The translations under genes and the position numbers were made by a program. A DNA stretch of 64,000 bases from Rathayibacter rathayi (GTDB taxonomy: Bacteria > Actinomycetota > Actinomycetes > Actinomycetales > Microbacteriaceae): the NCBI RefSeq assembly GCF_004011095.1, contig NZ_CP028129.1:1178001-1242000 (forward strand), read 5' to 3'. The notes beneath the pieces are model-generated. The model had not been told where the DNA came from. It saw nothing but the letters and a program-made list of their open reading frames with translations, and did no database searches. Shown here piece by piece: positions 21,463 to 30,441 of this stretch (position 1 is its first letter; every line of letters begins with the position of its first letter).

Positions 21463-24400
21463 CGGAAGTTGCGTGAGGTGGTGCGCGCGCCGACAGTGAG
21501 GGTTTCGAACCGGTCGGCGAGCAGGTTGGTCACTCCCTCGTCGGAGCGCTCGAGGATCCCCCTGACCAGCAGGGCGGGTGCCTCGCGTGCCACGCGTCGG
21601 TAGCGATTCCATACTCCGACGGAGCAGATCACATTGAGGATCCCGTGTTCGTCTTCGAGGTTGAGAAAGGTCACTCCGCCGGCTGTGGAGGGACGTTGAC
21701 GGTGGATCACGACCCCGCCGACCTCGATCCGGGTGCCCGACGGGGTGCTGGGGAGGTCGGCTGAGGAGCGGGCTCCGCGCCGGACGAGTCCTTCGCGCAG
21801 GTGGCGCAGCGGGTGGTCATCCGGTGAGATCCCAGTGGCCCAGAAGTCGAAGACCACCCGCTCCTGCGCAGACAGCATCGGCAGCAGCGGGGGCTGAACA
21901 ACGACCGTCGAGCCGGCGAGGAACTCCTCGCGGTCGCCCGCAGCGGTCCCCGCCTCCCAGAGCGCCTCCCTGCGCTGCAGCCCGAGCGAGTCGAAAGCGC
22001 CGGCAGCGCCCAGAGCCTCCAGCTGGGCGGCGGTCGTGCCGACCCGGCGCGAGAGGTCGGCCATGCTCGCGTAGGGCCCGCCGCGCCCGCGCTCGGCGAC
22101 GATGTGTTCGGCGAGCGCAGCGCCGATGCCCTTCACACCGGCGAGTCCGAGCCGGATCACGAAGCCGCTGTCGCGTCGGTGGTCGTCCGTGTGGAAATGC
22201 TCGGAGCGCTCGAAGAGCCCTGTCGGTGGCTGGTCGGCACGGAGGCAGTCGTCGCTCCCAGAGGCGGCGCCGCCCCGTCGGCCTGCGGAGGCAACCTCCT
22301 TTGCCTCGAGTCCGGGCGGGGCCAGGGAGCGGTTGATGTCGGGCGAGGCGACCTCGACCCCGTGCCGCCGCGCATCGGCGACCAGGGTGTGCGGCGCGTA
22401 GAAGCCCATCGGCTGAGCCCTCAGCAGCGCGGCGGTGAAGGCGGCGGGGTAGTGCAGGCGGAGCCAGGCGCTGGCGTAGACCAGCAGGGCGAAGCTGATG
22501 GCGTGGCTTTCAGCGAAGCCGAAGTTCGCGAAGGCCTGGATCCGACGGTAGATGTCGTCGGCGACCTCGCCGGTGATCCCGTTGCGGGCCATCCCCTGGT
22601 AGAGCCGCTCGCGCAGGGTCTCGATCTTCTCGGTTCCGCGTTTGGAGCCCATCGCTCGGCGCAGCAGGTCGGCGTCCTCCGCGTTGCAGTCGCCAACCGC
22701 CACCGCCACCTGCATCAGCTGCTCCTGGAAGAGCGGCACGCCCAGAGTGCGCTTGAGCGGGGCGACGAGGAGGGGGTGCTGATAGGTCACCGGCTCCTCG
22801 TCGAGTTTGCGGCGGATGTAGGGGTGGACGGCACCGCCCTGAATGGGCCCGGGGCGGATGAGTGCCACCTCGATCACCAGATCGTAGAAGCGTCGCGGCT
22901 GCAGCCGGGGGAGGGTGCCCATCTGCGCACGGCTCTCGACCTGGAACACTCCGATCGAGTCGGCGCGGCAGAGCTGGTCGTAGACGCCCTTCTCCTCGCG
23001 CGGGATGGTCGAGAGGTCCCACTTCTCGCCGACGTGCTCGGCGATGAGGTCGAAGGTGTACTGCAGCGCGGCCAGCATTCCGAGCCCGAGCAGGTCGAAC
23101 TTGACCAAGCCCATCCAGGCGCAGTCGTCCTTGTCCCACTGCAGAACCGTGCGATCCTCCATCCGCGCGGGCTCGATCGGGCAGACCTCGCCCACCGGGC
23201 GGTCGGTCAGCACCATGCCGCCGGAGTGGATGCCCAGGTGTCGGGGCGTGCCGAGTACCTGGGTAGTCAGCGCGACGACGTCCTCGGGAATGTCGTGATC
23301 AGTGCTCTCGGTGATCGAGCCCCACCGCTCGACCTGCTTCGACCAGCCGTCCTGCTGCCCGGCGCTGTAACCGAGCGCTTTGGCCATGTCGCGGACGGCG
23401 AATGTGGGCTGGTAGGTGATGACGTTGGCGACCTGAGCCGCGTTCAGCCGCCCGTACTTCCGGTAGACGTACTGGATCACCTCCTCCCGTCGCTCAGAGT
23501 CAAAGTCGACGTCGATGTCGGGCTCCTCGTCGCGGATGCTGGAGAGGAACCGCTCGAACGGCAGGTCGTAGAAGATCGAGTCGACCGCGGTGATCCCCAG
23601 GACGTAGCAGACCGCCGAGTTCGCTGCTGAGCCGCGGCCCTGGCAGAGGATCCCGTGGCGCTTGGCGTAGTGCACGATGTCGTGGACGATCAAGAAGTAG
23701 CCGGGGAAGTCCTTCTGCTCGATCACCGCGAGCTCCTTCTCGAGCCGGGCAAGGACGTCGGTGTCAGCGTGCGGGTACTTGGCCGGCGTCGCCTCCCGGA
23801 CGAGCTCGCGCAGCCAGCTCATCGAGGTGTGCCCCTCGGGGACCTGCTGGCGGGGGAGTCGGGGACGGACACGACCGAGTTCGAAGGCGATCTCGTCGGC
23901 GATGCGCACCGTGTTCTCGACGGAGCCCGGGTAGCGGGCGAAGCGCGTGGCCATCTCTGCGCCGGAGCGCAGGTGGGCGCCGCCGGCCGCCGGCAGCCAG
24001 CCGTCCATCTCGTCGAGGCTCCGCCGTGCTCTGACCGCCGCGAGCGCTGTCTGGAGGGGGCGCTCCTCCGGCCGGGCGTAGTGCACGTTGCCGGTGGCGA
24101 CCACCCGCAGACGCAGGCGCTCGGCGATGCCCGCCAGTTGGTCGTTGAAGCGCGAGGCGAGCGGATCACCGTGGTCGTAGAGTTCGACGAGGACGTTGGC
24201 GGGCCCGAAGAGCCGGACGAGCTCGCGAACCTCCCGCTCGGCTGCGGCCTCGCCCGAGGCGGCGAGCGCCTGGCGGACAGCTCCCTTGCGGCAGCCTGTG
24301 AGCACGATCCAGTGCCCGTCCGCCGCGCGGGCGAGTTCCTCGAGGTCGTAGCTCGGCTTGCCCTTCTCGGCTCCGGAGAGCTGGGCGGCGGTGATCGCGC

Positions 24401-24872
24401 GGGCGAGGCGGTGGTAGCCCTCCTCGCGACGGGCGAGGACGAGCAGGTGGGATCCCTCCGGGTCGGCGACGCCGTTCTGTGGCGAGGTGAGTCCGATCGA
24501 GAGCTCAGCCCCGAACGCCGTGCGGACGTCGTGGCCCTGGGCGGCCTCGGCCATTCTGACGATGCCGTACAGGCCGTCGTGGTCGGTAAGGGCGAGGGTG
24601 TCGATACCGAGCCGGACGGCCTCCTCGACCAGTTGCTCCGGTTTGCTCGCCCCGTCGAGGAAGCTGAAGTGGGAGTGGGCGTGCAGTTCGGCGTAGGGCA
24701 CGGTGTGCGCCGGTGGGCGGACGTCGTCGCCTGGCACGTAGGCGGGCCTCTTGTGCGACCAGGCCGGGCTGTCGCCGCCGTCGCCGCGGACGACCATGCC
24801 GTCGGCACGTCTGCCGTTGGAGAGGCGGCGCTCGAACTCCGACCACGGGATCGGCGGGTTGTTCCAGCCCAT
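21459..24872 (-). CDS. dnaE2: Error-prone DNA polymerase DnaE2 (ImuC)
   Basis: 1137-residue C-family polymerase that performs translesion and mutagenic synthesis with ImuA'/ImuB. The PHP domain begins at residue 61 (ELHAHSHFSFLDG); the polymerase active site Asp pair is in PDIDVDFD at residues 451-458, with the upstream QGRGSAANSAVCY loop. C-terminal HhH and OB-fold regions (GLAGVKGIGAALAE; GGVVIHRQRP) follow. No epsilon-binding proofreading partner is expected. Around residues 825-875 there is a low-complexity, charged insertion (from SLAPPGLEAKEV to HTDDHRRD) that is longer than I expect for the family. AAGGAG lies 5 bases before ATG 24872. imuB ends 48 bases upstream. Confidence 0.95.
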   Translation of the reverse strand: MGWNNPPIPWSEFERRLSNGRRADGMVVRGDGGDSPAWSHKRPAYVPGDDVRPPAHTVPYAELHAHSHFSFLDGASKPEQLVEEAVRLGIDTLALTDHDGLYGIVRMAEAAQGHDVRTAFGAELSIGLTSPQNGVADPEGSHLLVLARREEGYHRLARAITAAQLSGAEKGKPSYDLEELARAADGHWIVLTGCRKGAVRQALAASGEAAAEREVRELVRLFGPANVLVELYDHGDPLASRFNDQLAGIAERLRLRVVATGNVHYARPEERPLQTALAAVRARRSLDEMDGWLPAAGGAHLRSGAEMATRFARYPGSVENTVRIADEIAFELGRVRPRLPRQQVPEGHTSMSWLRELVREATPAKYPHADTDVLARLEKELAVIEQKDFPGYFLIVHDIVHYAKRHGILCQGRGSAANSAVCYVLGITAVDSIFYDLPFERFLSSIRDEEPDIDVDFDSERREEVIQYVYRKYGRLNAAQVANVITYQPTFAVRDMAKALGYSAGQQDGWSKQVERWGSITESTDHDIPEDVVALTTQVLGTPRHLGIHSGGMVLTDRPVGEVCPIEPARMEDRTVLQWDKDDCAWMGLVKFDLLGLGMLAALQYTFDLIAEHVGEKWDLSTIPREEKGVYDQLCRADSIGVFQVESRAQMGTLPRLQPRRFYDLVIEVALIRPGPIQGGAVHPYIRRKLDEEPVTYQHPLLVAPLKRTLGVPLFQEQLMQVAVAVGDCNAEDADLLRRAMGSKRGTEKIETLRERLYQGMARNGITGEVADDIYRRIQAFANFGFAESHAISFALLVYASAWLRLHYPAAFTAALLRAQPMGFYAPHTLVADARRHGVEVASPDINRSLAPPGLEAKEVASAGRRGGAASGSDDCLRADQPPTGLFERSEHFHTDDHRRDSGFVIRLGLAGVKGIGAALAEHIVAERGRGGPYASMADLSRRVGTTAAQLEALGAAGAFDSLGLQRREALWEAGTAAGDREEFLAGSTVVVQPPLLPMLSAQERVVFDFWATGISPDDHPLRHLREGLVRRGARSSADLPSTPSGTRIEVGGVVIHRQRPSTAGGVTFLNLEDEHGILNVICSVGVWNRYRRVAREAPALLVRGILERSDEGVTNLLADRFETLTVGARTTSRNFR

Positions 24873-24920
24873 CAGGGCTCCTTCGTGCTTGTGTGCGGAT
24901 AAAGAGGAGAGGGCTGAGAG

Positions 24921-26519
24921 TCAGTCGTACCGGGCCTCGGCGGCCCAGACTCCGTCGAGGCAGAGCAGCAGCCAGGCGACTCCGGCGGCGTCGACCACCT
25001 GGAAGCGGTCGTAGCGGACGCTCGTGCCCGGGTCCCACCAGCGCTCGTCGATGGGCCACGGCCCGGCCCATCCCGCCAGGGGCTCCAGACGCGCCTGGGA
25101 GGTGCCGGGAGTGAAGTAGGCGGGTACGGAGCGGAGGGCTCCCCGCTCGTCGACCGAGACAGGCTCGCCTCGCGACCCCCGCACGAGCACCGCGACCGGC
25201 TCGACGAAGACGGTTGGCGGCAGCGGAGGCGGCAGCGAGCCCGGCCAAGGCAGGCCGGGCGGTCGTGCGTCCTCGGGCTCGCGGTCGCCCCACGGGATCA
25301 GGTGTTGACGGTCGCGCAGTGCACGCCCTCCTCCGATCGACGCGGTCATGACGGCCTCGTGCCCGAGCATGCTCTGCACGCGGCTCAGTCCGTGGTGCAC
25401 GCGCTCCTCGGGGGCGGTGCCCCAGAGGCCCTGCTCGTGGTTCCCGATCGCGTCGACGGCCTCGGGCTCGACGCACAGGCGCGAGATTGGCGCTCCGAGC
25501 CCTGTGTCGATGGCCCCGCTGCCCTGGAGCTGCCAGCGCATCCGGTCGAGCACATCGCCCGGGGTGAACCAGCGCGGATGCAGCCAGCTCCGGGAGGAGA
25601 CCTCGCCCCGCTCGCTGACGACCTCGATGCGGATGGCGGTCGCGACCAGGTGCGCGCGAGTGAGCCCGGCGACGAACTCCTCGGCGGGCACGCGGAAGGC
25701 GAAGGCGGCCTGGTCGATACGGTCCAGCGGCGGTTCGAAGTCCATCGCCCGGTCGAGCCGCTCGGGCGGCAGCCGCGGCACCACCGTCGCCGACTCGGCT
25801 CCGGCTGCAAGCAGGTGCGCCCGGGCCCCGTTGGGTCCGAACCGGGCCGCGACATCCTCGCGGGGGAGGGCGGCAAAGGCGCCGAGGGTGCGGACCCCGA
25901 GCTTGCGCAGCAGCGCGACCAGGTCGTCTCCGCGGTGGGGTACCCGGGCGGGAGCGGCGACGGCTTCGGTCTCGAGGGCGTCGAGAGGGAGTGGGGCGAG
26001 GAACGCGGCCGCCGCTTCGGCCGGGACGATCGCGACGGGGCAGCCGGAGTGCTTGGCGGCGAGTTCGGAGGCGAAGAGCCCATCGGCGATCCCGATGCGC
26101 GCGCCGGGCAGCCCCAGCTCGGTCAGCCGCTGCAGGATCGCCTCGGCTGCGCTCTGCTCGCTCCCGTAATAGCGGCGCGGCCCACGGGCGCGGATAGCGC
26201 AAAGGCCCGGTCGGATCAGCTGGACGCCCGGGGTGATCTCTTCGAGCGCCTGCATGAGCGGCTCGAACGCCCGGTGGTCGAGCACCGGGTCGTACGGCAG
26301 GACCGCGAGACCGGTGCAGCGGGACTGCGCCTCGCGCACGCGCATACCCCGGAGCACTCCCTCGGCGCGGGCAGAGGGGGAGGAGGCGAAGACGAGGCTC
26401 TTCTCGGTGAGGGCCAGGGGATGCTCGGCGCCGAGACCGGCATCGGCGGCGGCCGCGAGGAGGGGCCAGTCGGGGCACCAGACGAGGATCGTCCGCCGCA
26501 GCTCATGTGTGCTCTTCAT
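24921..26519 (-). CDS. imuB: Y-family polymerase-like mutasome protein ImuB
   Basis: 532-residue Y-family polymerase homologue lacking the catalytic carboxylates: the first active-site strand reads ILVWCPDWPLL (residues 11-21) in place of the usual DxDxFFA, and no SxDE motif is evident. It is therefore a structural bridge between DnaE2, ImuA' and the sliding clamp, as shown for mycobacterial ImuB. The segment HEQGLWG (361-367) resembles the beta-clamp-binding QLPLWG of the mycobacterial protein. Helix-hairpin-helix and little-finger regions lie between about residues 190 and 350. The gene is 1 base downstream of imuA' and shares its SOS promoter. Confidence 0.93.
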   Translation of the reverse strand: MKSTHELRRTILVWCPDWPLLAAAADAGLGAEHPLALTEKSLVFASSPSARAEGVLRGMRVREAQSRCTGLAVLPYDPVLDHRAFEPLMQALEEITPGVQLIRPGLCAIRARGPRRYYGSEQSAAEAILQRLTELGLPGARIGIADGLFASELAAKHSGCPVAIVPAEAAAAFLAPLPLDALETEAVAAPARVPHRGDDLVALLRKLGVRTLGAFAALPREDVAARFGPNGARAHLLAAGAESATVVPRLPPERLDRAMDFEPPLDRIDQAAFAFRVPAEEFVAGLTRAHLVATAIRIEVVSERGEVSSRSWLHPRWFTPGDVLDRMRWQLQGSGAIDTGLGAPISRLCVEPEAVDAIGNHEQGLWGTAPEERVHHGLSRVQSMLGHEAVMTASIGGGRALRDRQHLIPWGDREPEDARPPGLPWPGSLPPPLPPTVFVEPVAVLVRGSRGEPVSVDERGALRSVPAYFTPGTSQARLEPLAGWAGPWPIDERWWDPGTSVRYDRFQVVDAAGVAWLLLCLDGVWAAEARYD

Positions 26520-26520
26520 C

Positions 26521-27240
26521 TCAGACCGCCCGTTCGCGCAGGCGGCCGTGCTCGCCCTGGGAGCCGAAGGCGTGCTCGAGGCTCGGAATGCTCATCCGCA
26601 CCGTGCGGACCCGTGTGCCTGCGCGGCCGACCACGTCGACCATCGCCTCGCGCGAGCGGAGGTAGCCGTGACCGGCGCCGAGGCCCTCCCAGCGGCTGCT
26701 GCGGATGCTGAGCCGGGCCTCGGCCTGCGGCCACTCGCCGAGGACCACGAGCGCAGCTCCCCGCTGCCGTAGCCGTGCTCCGAGCCGTGAGACGTCTGCT
26801 GAGGAGATGGAGGCGGGCGGACGGGTGAGCACGACGGTCAGGACGTCGACCAGCGCGGCGGTGACGGTGAGCCAGTGCTCGGCCGGCGAGGGTACGAGCA
26901 CGAGCCGCTCGAGGTCGATCCCCATGCCCGCCGCCGCCTCAGCCCCGAACTCGGGAACCCCCACGACGCCGCACCACGAGCCCTCGGCGGACGGGCCGGC
27001 GAGCAACCCCATTGCGAGGCTCATCGAGCCCTCGACCGAGTAGGCCGCACCCTGTTTGAGCGAGCCGCCGGGGAGCACGGAGGAGAACGCGGGCAATGTG
27101 GCGAGGCTCGTGGTTTCGAGCGTGGTCGCCTGCATCTCGCGGATTCGCGACTGCAGCTCCTTCACCGACGCGAGCTGTCGCAGAAGGGGCGCTGCGGCCG
27201 CGGCCGTCTCCGCGGAGACGAGGGGGGAAGGGGGGCTCAT
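26521..27240 (-). CDS. imuA': Mutasome RecA-like protein ImuA'
   Basis: 239-residue RecA-fold protein of the ImuA'/SulA-like family, a component of the DnaE2 mutasome. The region that would be Walker A is degenerate (YSVEGSMSLAMGLL), so ATP binding is doubtful, and the C-terminal region (RTVRMSIPSLEHAFG) probably contacts ImuB. ATG 27240 is chosen because the SOS box ends 10 bases upstream of it; the open frame further upstream has poor codon use. An ATG at 27258 lies inside the SOS box and is unlikely. First gene of imuA'-imuB-dnaE2-unknown. Confidence 0.86.
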   Translation of the reverse strand: MSPPSPLVSAETAAAAAPLLRQLASVKELQSRIREMQATTLETTSLATLPAFSSVLPGGSLKQGAAYSVEGSMSLAMGLLAGPSAEGSWCGVVGVPEFGAEAAAGMGIDLERLVLVPSPAEHWLTVTAALVDVLTVVLTRPPASISSADVSRLGARLRQRGAALVVLGEWPQAEARLSIRSSRWEGLGAGHGYLRSREAMVDVVGRAGTRVRTVRMSIPSLEHAFGSQGEHGRLRERAV

Positions 27241-27250
27241 CTGCCCATGT

Positions 27251-27266
27251 TCGAACATGTGTTCGA
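27251..27266 (-). promoter_or_regulatory. LexA (SOS) box of the mutasome operon
   Basis: TCGAACATGTGTTCGA is a perfect match to the actinobacterial/Bacillus-type LexA consensus CGAAC-n4-GTTCG. It lies 11-26 bases upstream of the imuA' ATG. A TTGACA hexamer on the minus strand at 27270-27275 is a candidate -35, so LexA would sit between -35 and the start codon and block transcription until DNA damage. Confidence 0.88.
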
Positions 27267-27460
27267 GTATGTCAATCGCCACCGACATCCGCCGCGTCGG
27301 CTTCGAAACTGTGGAAAAGCGAGCGGGAGAACGCCCTGTGCAGGAGCGAATCATGGCCCGTCCCGGCAGTCTCGCACCCACCTCCGACATCCCCCGCACT
27401 GCCCCCTGGGCCGCGTCGCCGCGCGGAACCGCCTCCCCCCGCGCCCCTAGCATGGGACCC

Positions 27461-28816
27461 ATGTTCGACGCCCTGCCCGACCCCGCCGACCCCGACATCA
27501 CCGCCCCGGCCGCACCCCGCCAGCGGACCCTCGTGGTCAAGATGGGCTCCAGCTCGGTGACCAAGCAGTCCGGCCCCGACCCGGTCCTGCTCGCCAGTGC
27601 TCTCGAGAGCGCCTTCGCCGCCCGCGCCCTCGGCTGGGACGTCGTGCTCGTCTCCTCCGGCGCCGTCTCCTCCGGCCGCGCGCTCTTTGCCCGCGCGCAG
27701 GAGGAGCCGATCAGCGCGCGGCTGGCGGCGGCCGTGGGTCAGACCGTCCTGATGGGCTTCTACCGCTCAGTGGCCGAGCTGTCCGGGGCGCTGGTCGCGC
27801 AGATCCTGATCGGTGAGTCCGACCTCGCCTCGCCCCGGCAGATGTCGCACGTCGCGGAGGCGATCCGCCATGCGCTCGACGCCGGAGTCGTGCCGGTGGT
27901 CAACGGCAACGACACGATCGACTCCGCCGGCTCAGACAACGACGGCGTCGCGGGAGGGCTGGCGATGCTCCTCGGCGCCGATCTGCTACTGCTGCTCACC
28001 GACGTCCCCGGCGTCTTCGCCGGAAGCATTGCCGAGGGCGTGCACCTGGAGGAGCTGGGCATTTCAGAACTGCGCCGGATTGGCGTGCAGAAAGGCGGCA
28101 CCGGCCGCGGAGGCATCCGCTCGAAGCTGCGGGCCGCCGAACTCGCCGCCCATAACGGCGTCTCGACCCGGATCGCCGGCGCCCGCACCCCCGAGGTCAT
28201 CCTCGGCGCGCTGGGCGACCCCGGCCCCGGGACTGGCCCTGGCACCCTCGTCCGCGCCGTGCACGCGCATCCGCCCGTGGAGCAGCGCTGGATTTCCGGC
28301 GTGGCCACCGGCCGCGGCCGTGTCGAGATCAACCTCGAGGCCGAGCGGAGCATCGCCGCCGGCTCGAGCCTGTTCGCCTCGGGCATCAAGCGAGTCTCTG
28401 GCGATTTCGGCGGCGGTGACGTGATCGAGGTGCGCGCCCTGGGCGGCGAACTCCTCGCGCGCGGTGTGTCGCGGGTTTCCTCGCGCCTTCTGACACTGGT
28501 CCGCGCGCTCCGGGTTGACGAGATCGCCCGAGTCTTCGTGGCGGCCCTCGGTCAGGCGGCTTCGGTGTCGCCGTCCGCCGTCCCCGAGGCGGAGGGGCGG
28601 CCGCAGCTGACCCGTGCTCTCGAGTACGCGCGCACCCTCTCCTCCGAGCATGCGCGGGCGGTCGCGATGGAGATCGTCTCGCTCTTGCCCGCAGAGAGCA
28701 TCTCGGCGCTGCTGGGTCAGGGTGCGGGGGAGCGCGAACTGGTCGCGCGCTACACGCGTCTCGTGCGCACGCTCGCCATTGTCGAGAACGAGAATCTCGC
28801 GGTCTTCCGCCCCTGA
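27461..28816 (+). CDS. proB: Glutamate 5-kinase-like protein with C-terminal extension
   Basis: 451-residue amino-acid kinase plus PUA protein of the ProB family, which phosphorylates glutamate in proline synthesis. Kinase motifs are VVKMGSSSVT (22-34 region), VVLVSSGAVSSGR, VVPVVNGNDTID, LLLLLTDVPGVF and GTGRGGIRSKLRAAELA; the PUA domain runs from about 277 to 365 (RWISGVATGRG to RGVSRVSS). About 85 further residues (366-451) exceed the usual 367-residue length and form predicted helices of unknown role. proA and obgE are not adjacent, so it may be a paralogue. ATG 27461 or 27452. Divergent from imuA' across the SOS box region. Confidence 0.8.
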   Translation: MFDALPDPADPDITAPAAPRQRTLVVKMGSSSVTKQSGPDPVLLASALESAFAARALGWDVVLVSSGAVSSGRALFARAQEEPISARLAAAVGQTVLMGFYRSVAELSGALVAQILIGESDLASPRQMSHVAEAIRHALDAGVVPVVNGNDTIDSAGSDNDGVAGGLAMLLGADLLLLLTDVPGVFAGSIAEGVHLEELGISELRRIGVQKGGTGRGGIRSKLRAAELAAHNGVSTRIAGARTPEVILGALGDPGPGTGPGTLVRAVHAHPPVEQRWISGVATGRGRVEINLEAERSIAAGSSLFASGIKRVSGDFGGGDVIEVRALGGELLARGVSRVSSRLLTLVRALRVDEIARVFVAALGQAASVSPSAVPEAEGRPQLTRALEYARTLSSEHARAVAMEIVSLLPAESISALLGQGAGERELVARYTRLVRTLAIVENENLAVFRP

Positions 28817-28932
28817 CCGCACGCGACGCGCCATCTTTCAGTGCGTTTCGCGCCTTCGCATCATGATCGCCATTGCCGGGCGTCTTCCTGGTGAAGGTGC
28901 CACTCCTGGGTGCCCAACGGAACGGATGATCG

Positions 28933-29202
28933 ATGAGCGTCCCCATTTCTACTGCCGACCACTCTCCCGAGTTCAGCATCTCGCACGAGAGCTTCCAGTC
29001 CGAGCGTCTCGCACGCCGGCTCGCGCTGCTCGAGACCTCGATCGCTGAGGGCGAGCGAGCCCTGCGGGACAAGACCGACCCGCGCAGCGGAGAGCCTCTG
29101 CCTGGAGCGTGCAAAGGGCACTGCGCGCAGTTGATCAGCAATCTGGCGACGGAGAGGGTCCTGGCCGAACACATCCGGGCGATGATCGCCGCTCGGAACT
29201 GA
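28933..29202 (+). CDS. Small hypothetical protein
   Basis: 89-residue unknown protein with codon use like real neighbours. Helical throughout, with ERLARRLALLETSIAEGERALR as an amphipathic N-terminal helix and a GACKGHCAQL segment carrying two cysteines four residues apart. No domain recognised. Ribosome site is weak. It precedes the SIMPL-domain gene by 26 bases and may be co-transcribed with it. Confidence 0.6.
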   Translation: MSVPISTADHSPEFSISHESFQSERLARRLALLETSIAEGERALRDKTDPRSGEPLPGACKGHCAQLISNLATERVLAEHIRAMIAARN

Positions 29203-29228
29203 CGCAGTGCGTACGGCAGCATGAAGTG

Positions 29229-29879
29229 ATGGTCACCATCACCGTCGCCGGTCTCGCCCAGCACTTCCACCCCGCGGAGCGGGGCACGGTCCGCCTCGAG
29301 ATCCGTCGCGAGTCGCGCTCGCGTGCTCAGGCACTCGCCGAGGTCACCGCTCTGCACGCGCGGGTCCGCGAGGAGGCCGCGGCCGAGCAAGCGTCCGGCG
29401 CCGCCACCTGGTGGTCCTCCGATCAGATCTCGGTCTCGTCGATCCGCCGGTACCTGAAGGACTCCGATGTCACCCAGCTCCTCCAGGTGGCGGCCGCCGG
29501 CGTCCGAGTGAAGTACCGCGATTTCGCGGCGCTCGGACGCTGGGTCGGCTCGATCTCCGAGGTGCCGGGGGTCCAGATCTTGGGGGTCGACTGGGACGTG
29601 ACGGCGTTACGACGGGCAGGCATCGAGCGCGAGGTTCGCACCGCGGCCGTGCGTGATGCCCGCGAGAGGGCGGAGGCTTACGCTGCCGCCCTGGGGCTCT
29701 CCGAGGTGCGCGTGCTGACGCTGTTCGAGCCCGGGCTGCGTCCGCACACGCGCATCGAGGGCGGTTCGGCCTTGATGAGCCGCGCCGCGGCGTTTGTGTC
29801 GGCGGAGGAGGCTCTGACCCTCAAGCCCGAAGACATCGAGGTCTCGGCCTCCGTCTCGGCTGATTTCGAGGCTCACTGA
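29229..29879 (+). CDS. SIMPL domain (DUF541) protein
   Basis: 216-residue protein matching the SIMPL/DUF541 pattern: N-terminal VTITVAGLAQHFHPAERGTVRLEI, central RYLKDSDVTQLLQV and the C-terminal half AVRDARERAEAYAAALGLSEVRVLTL typical of the family. Most members are periplasmic or secreted, but no signal peptide is visible here, so a cytoplasmic form is likely. Function is unclear; family members have been linked to oxidative stress and membrane integrity. ATG 29229 chosen because it starts the domain. Confidence 0.78.
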   Translation: MVTITVAGLAQHFHPAERGTVRLEIRRESRSRAQALAEVTALHARVREEAAAEQASGAATWWSSDQISVSSIRRYLKDSDVTQLLQVAAAGVRVKYRDFAALGRWVGSISEVPGVQILGVDWDVTALRRAGIEREVRTAAVRDARERAEAYAAALGLSEVRVLTLFEPGLRPHTRIEGGSALMSRAAAFVSAEEALTLKPEDIEVSASVSADFEAH

Positions 29880-30072
29880 CGCGAGAGTCCGCTCCGATGC
29901 CGATGCGCGCGCCTTCCCGGGCGTCCGTGCCGGTCGCGGAACGCTGCACGCTCTCGGCGCCCAGCTATGCATCTGCTCCACGTCACCTCTCCTTCCTGCC
30001 CGTCCCGACGAGCACGCGACCACCATGCGAGTATTGAGGACTCCTCGGCGACGTCTGTCCCGGATTACCGGT

Positions 30073-30441
30073 GCTCGTGCGCGGGCCCGATGACCCGCAC
30101 CGCGCGCGATGTTCTGCTCCAGACGATCGAACTCGCCAAGGCGGCGGAGGAGATCGGCCTCGACGGCGCCTACGTCCGCGTGTACCACTTCGCACTCCAG
30201 CTCGCCTCGCCGTTCCCGCTCCTGGGGGGCGATCGCCGCGCGCATCCGCCGCGTCGAGATCGACACCGGCGTCATCGACAGGCGCTACGAGACCCCGCTG
30301 TACATGGCCGAGGAAGCGGCCGCCACCGACCTCATCTCCGGCGGCAGGCTTGAACTCGGCGTGAGCCGGGGATCACCCGAGACGGCCCTGCGCGGCTCCG
30401 AGGCGTTCGGATTCGTCCCACCGGAGGGGATGACCGACGCC
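30073..30441 (+). pseudogene. LLM-class flavin oxidoreductase remnant, frameshifted
   Basis: Two adjoining frames encode successive parts of the N-terminal third of a luciferase-like monooxygenase: RTARDVLLQTIELAKAAEEIG and YHFALQLASPFPLL in one frame, then AAR-RVEIDTGVID and YETPLYMAEEAAATDLISGG, GVSRGSPETAL in the next. One extra G in the run at about 30222-30227 explains the switch. The expected first residues and everything after EGMTDA (about 30441) are missing. It is broken at both ends, and its 3' end abuts the remnant described at 30442-30522. Confidence 0.75.
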
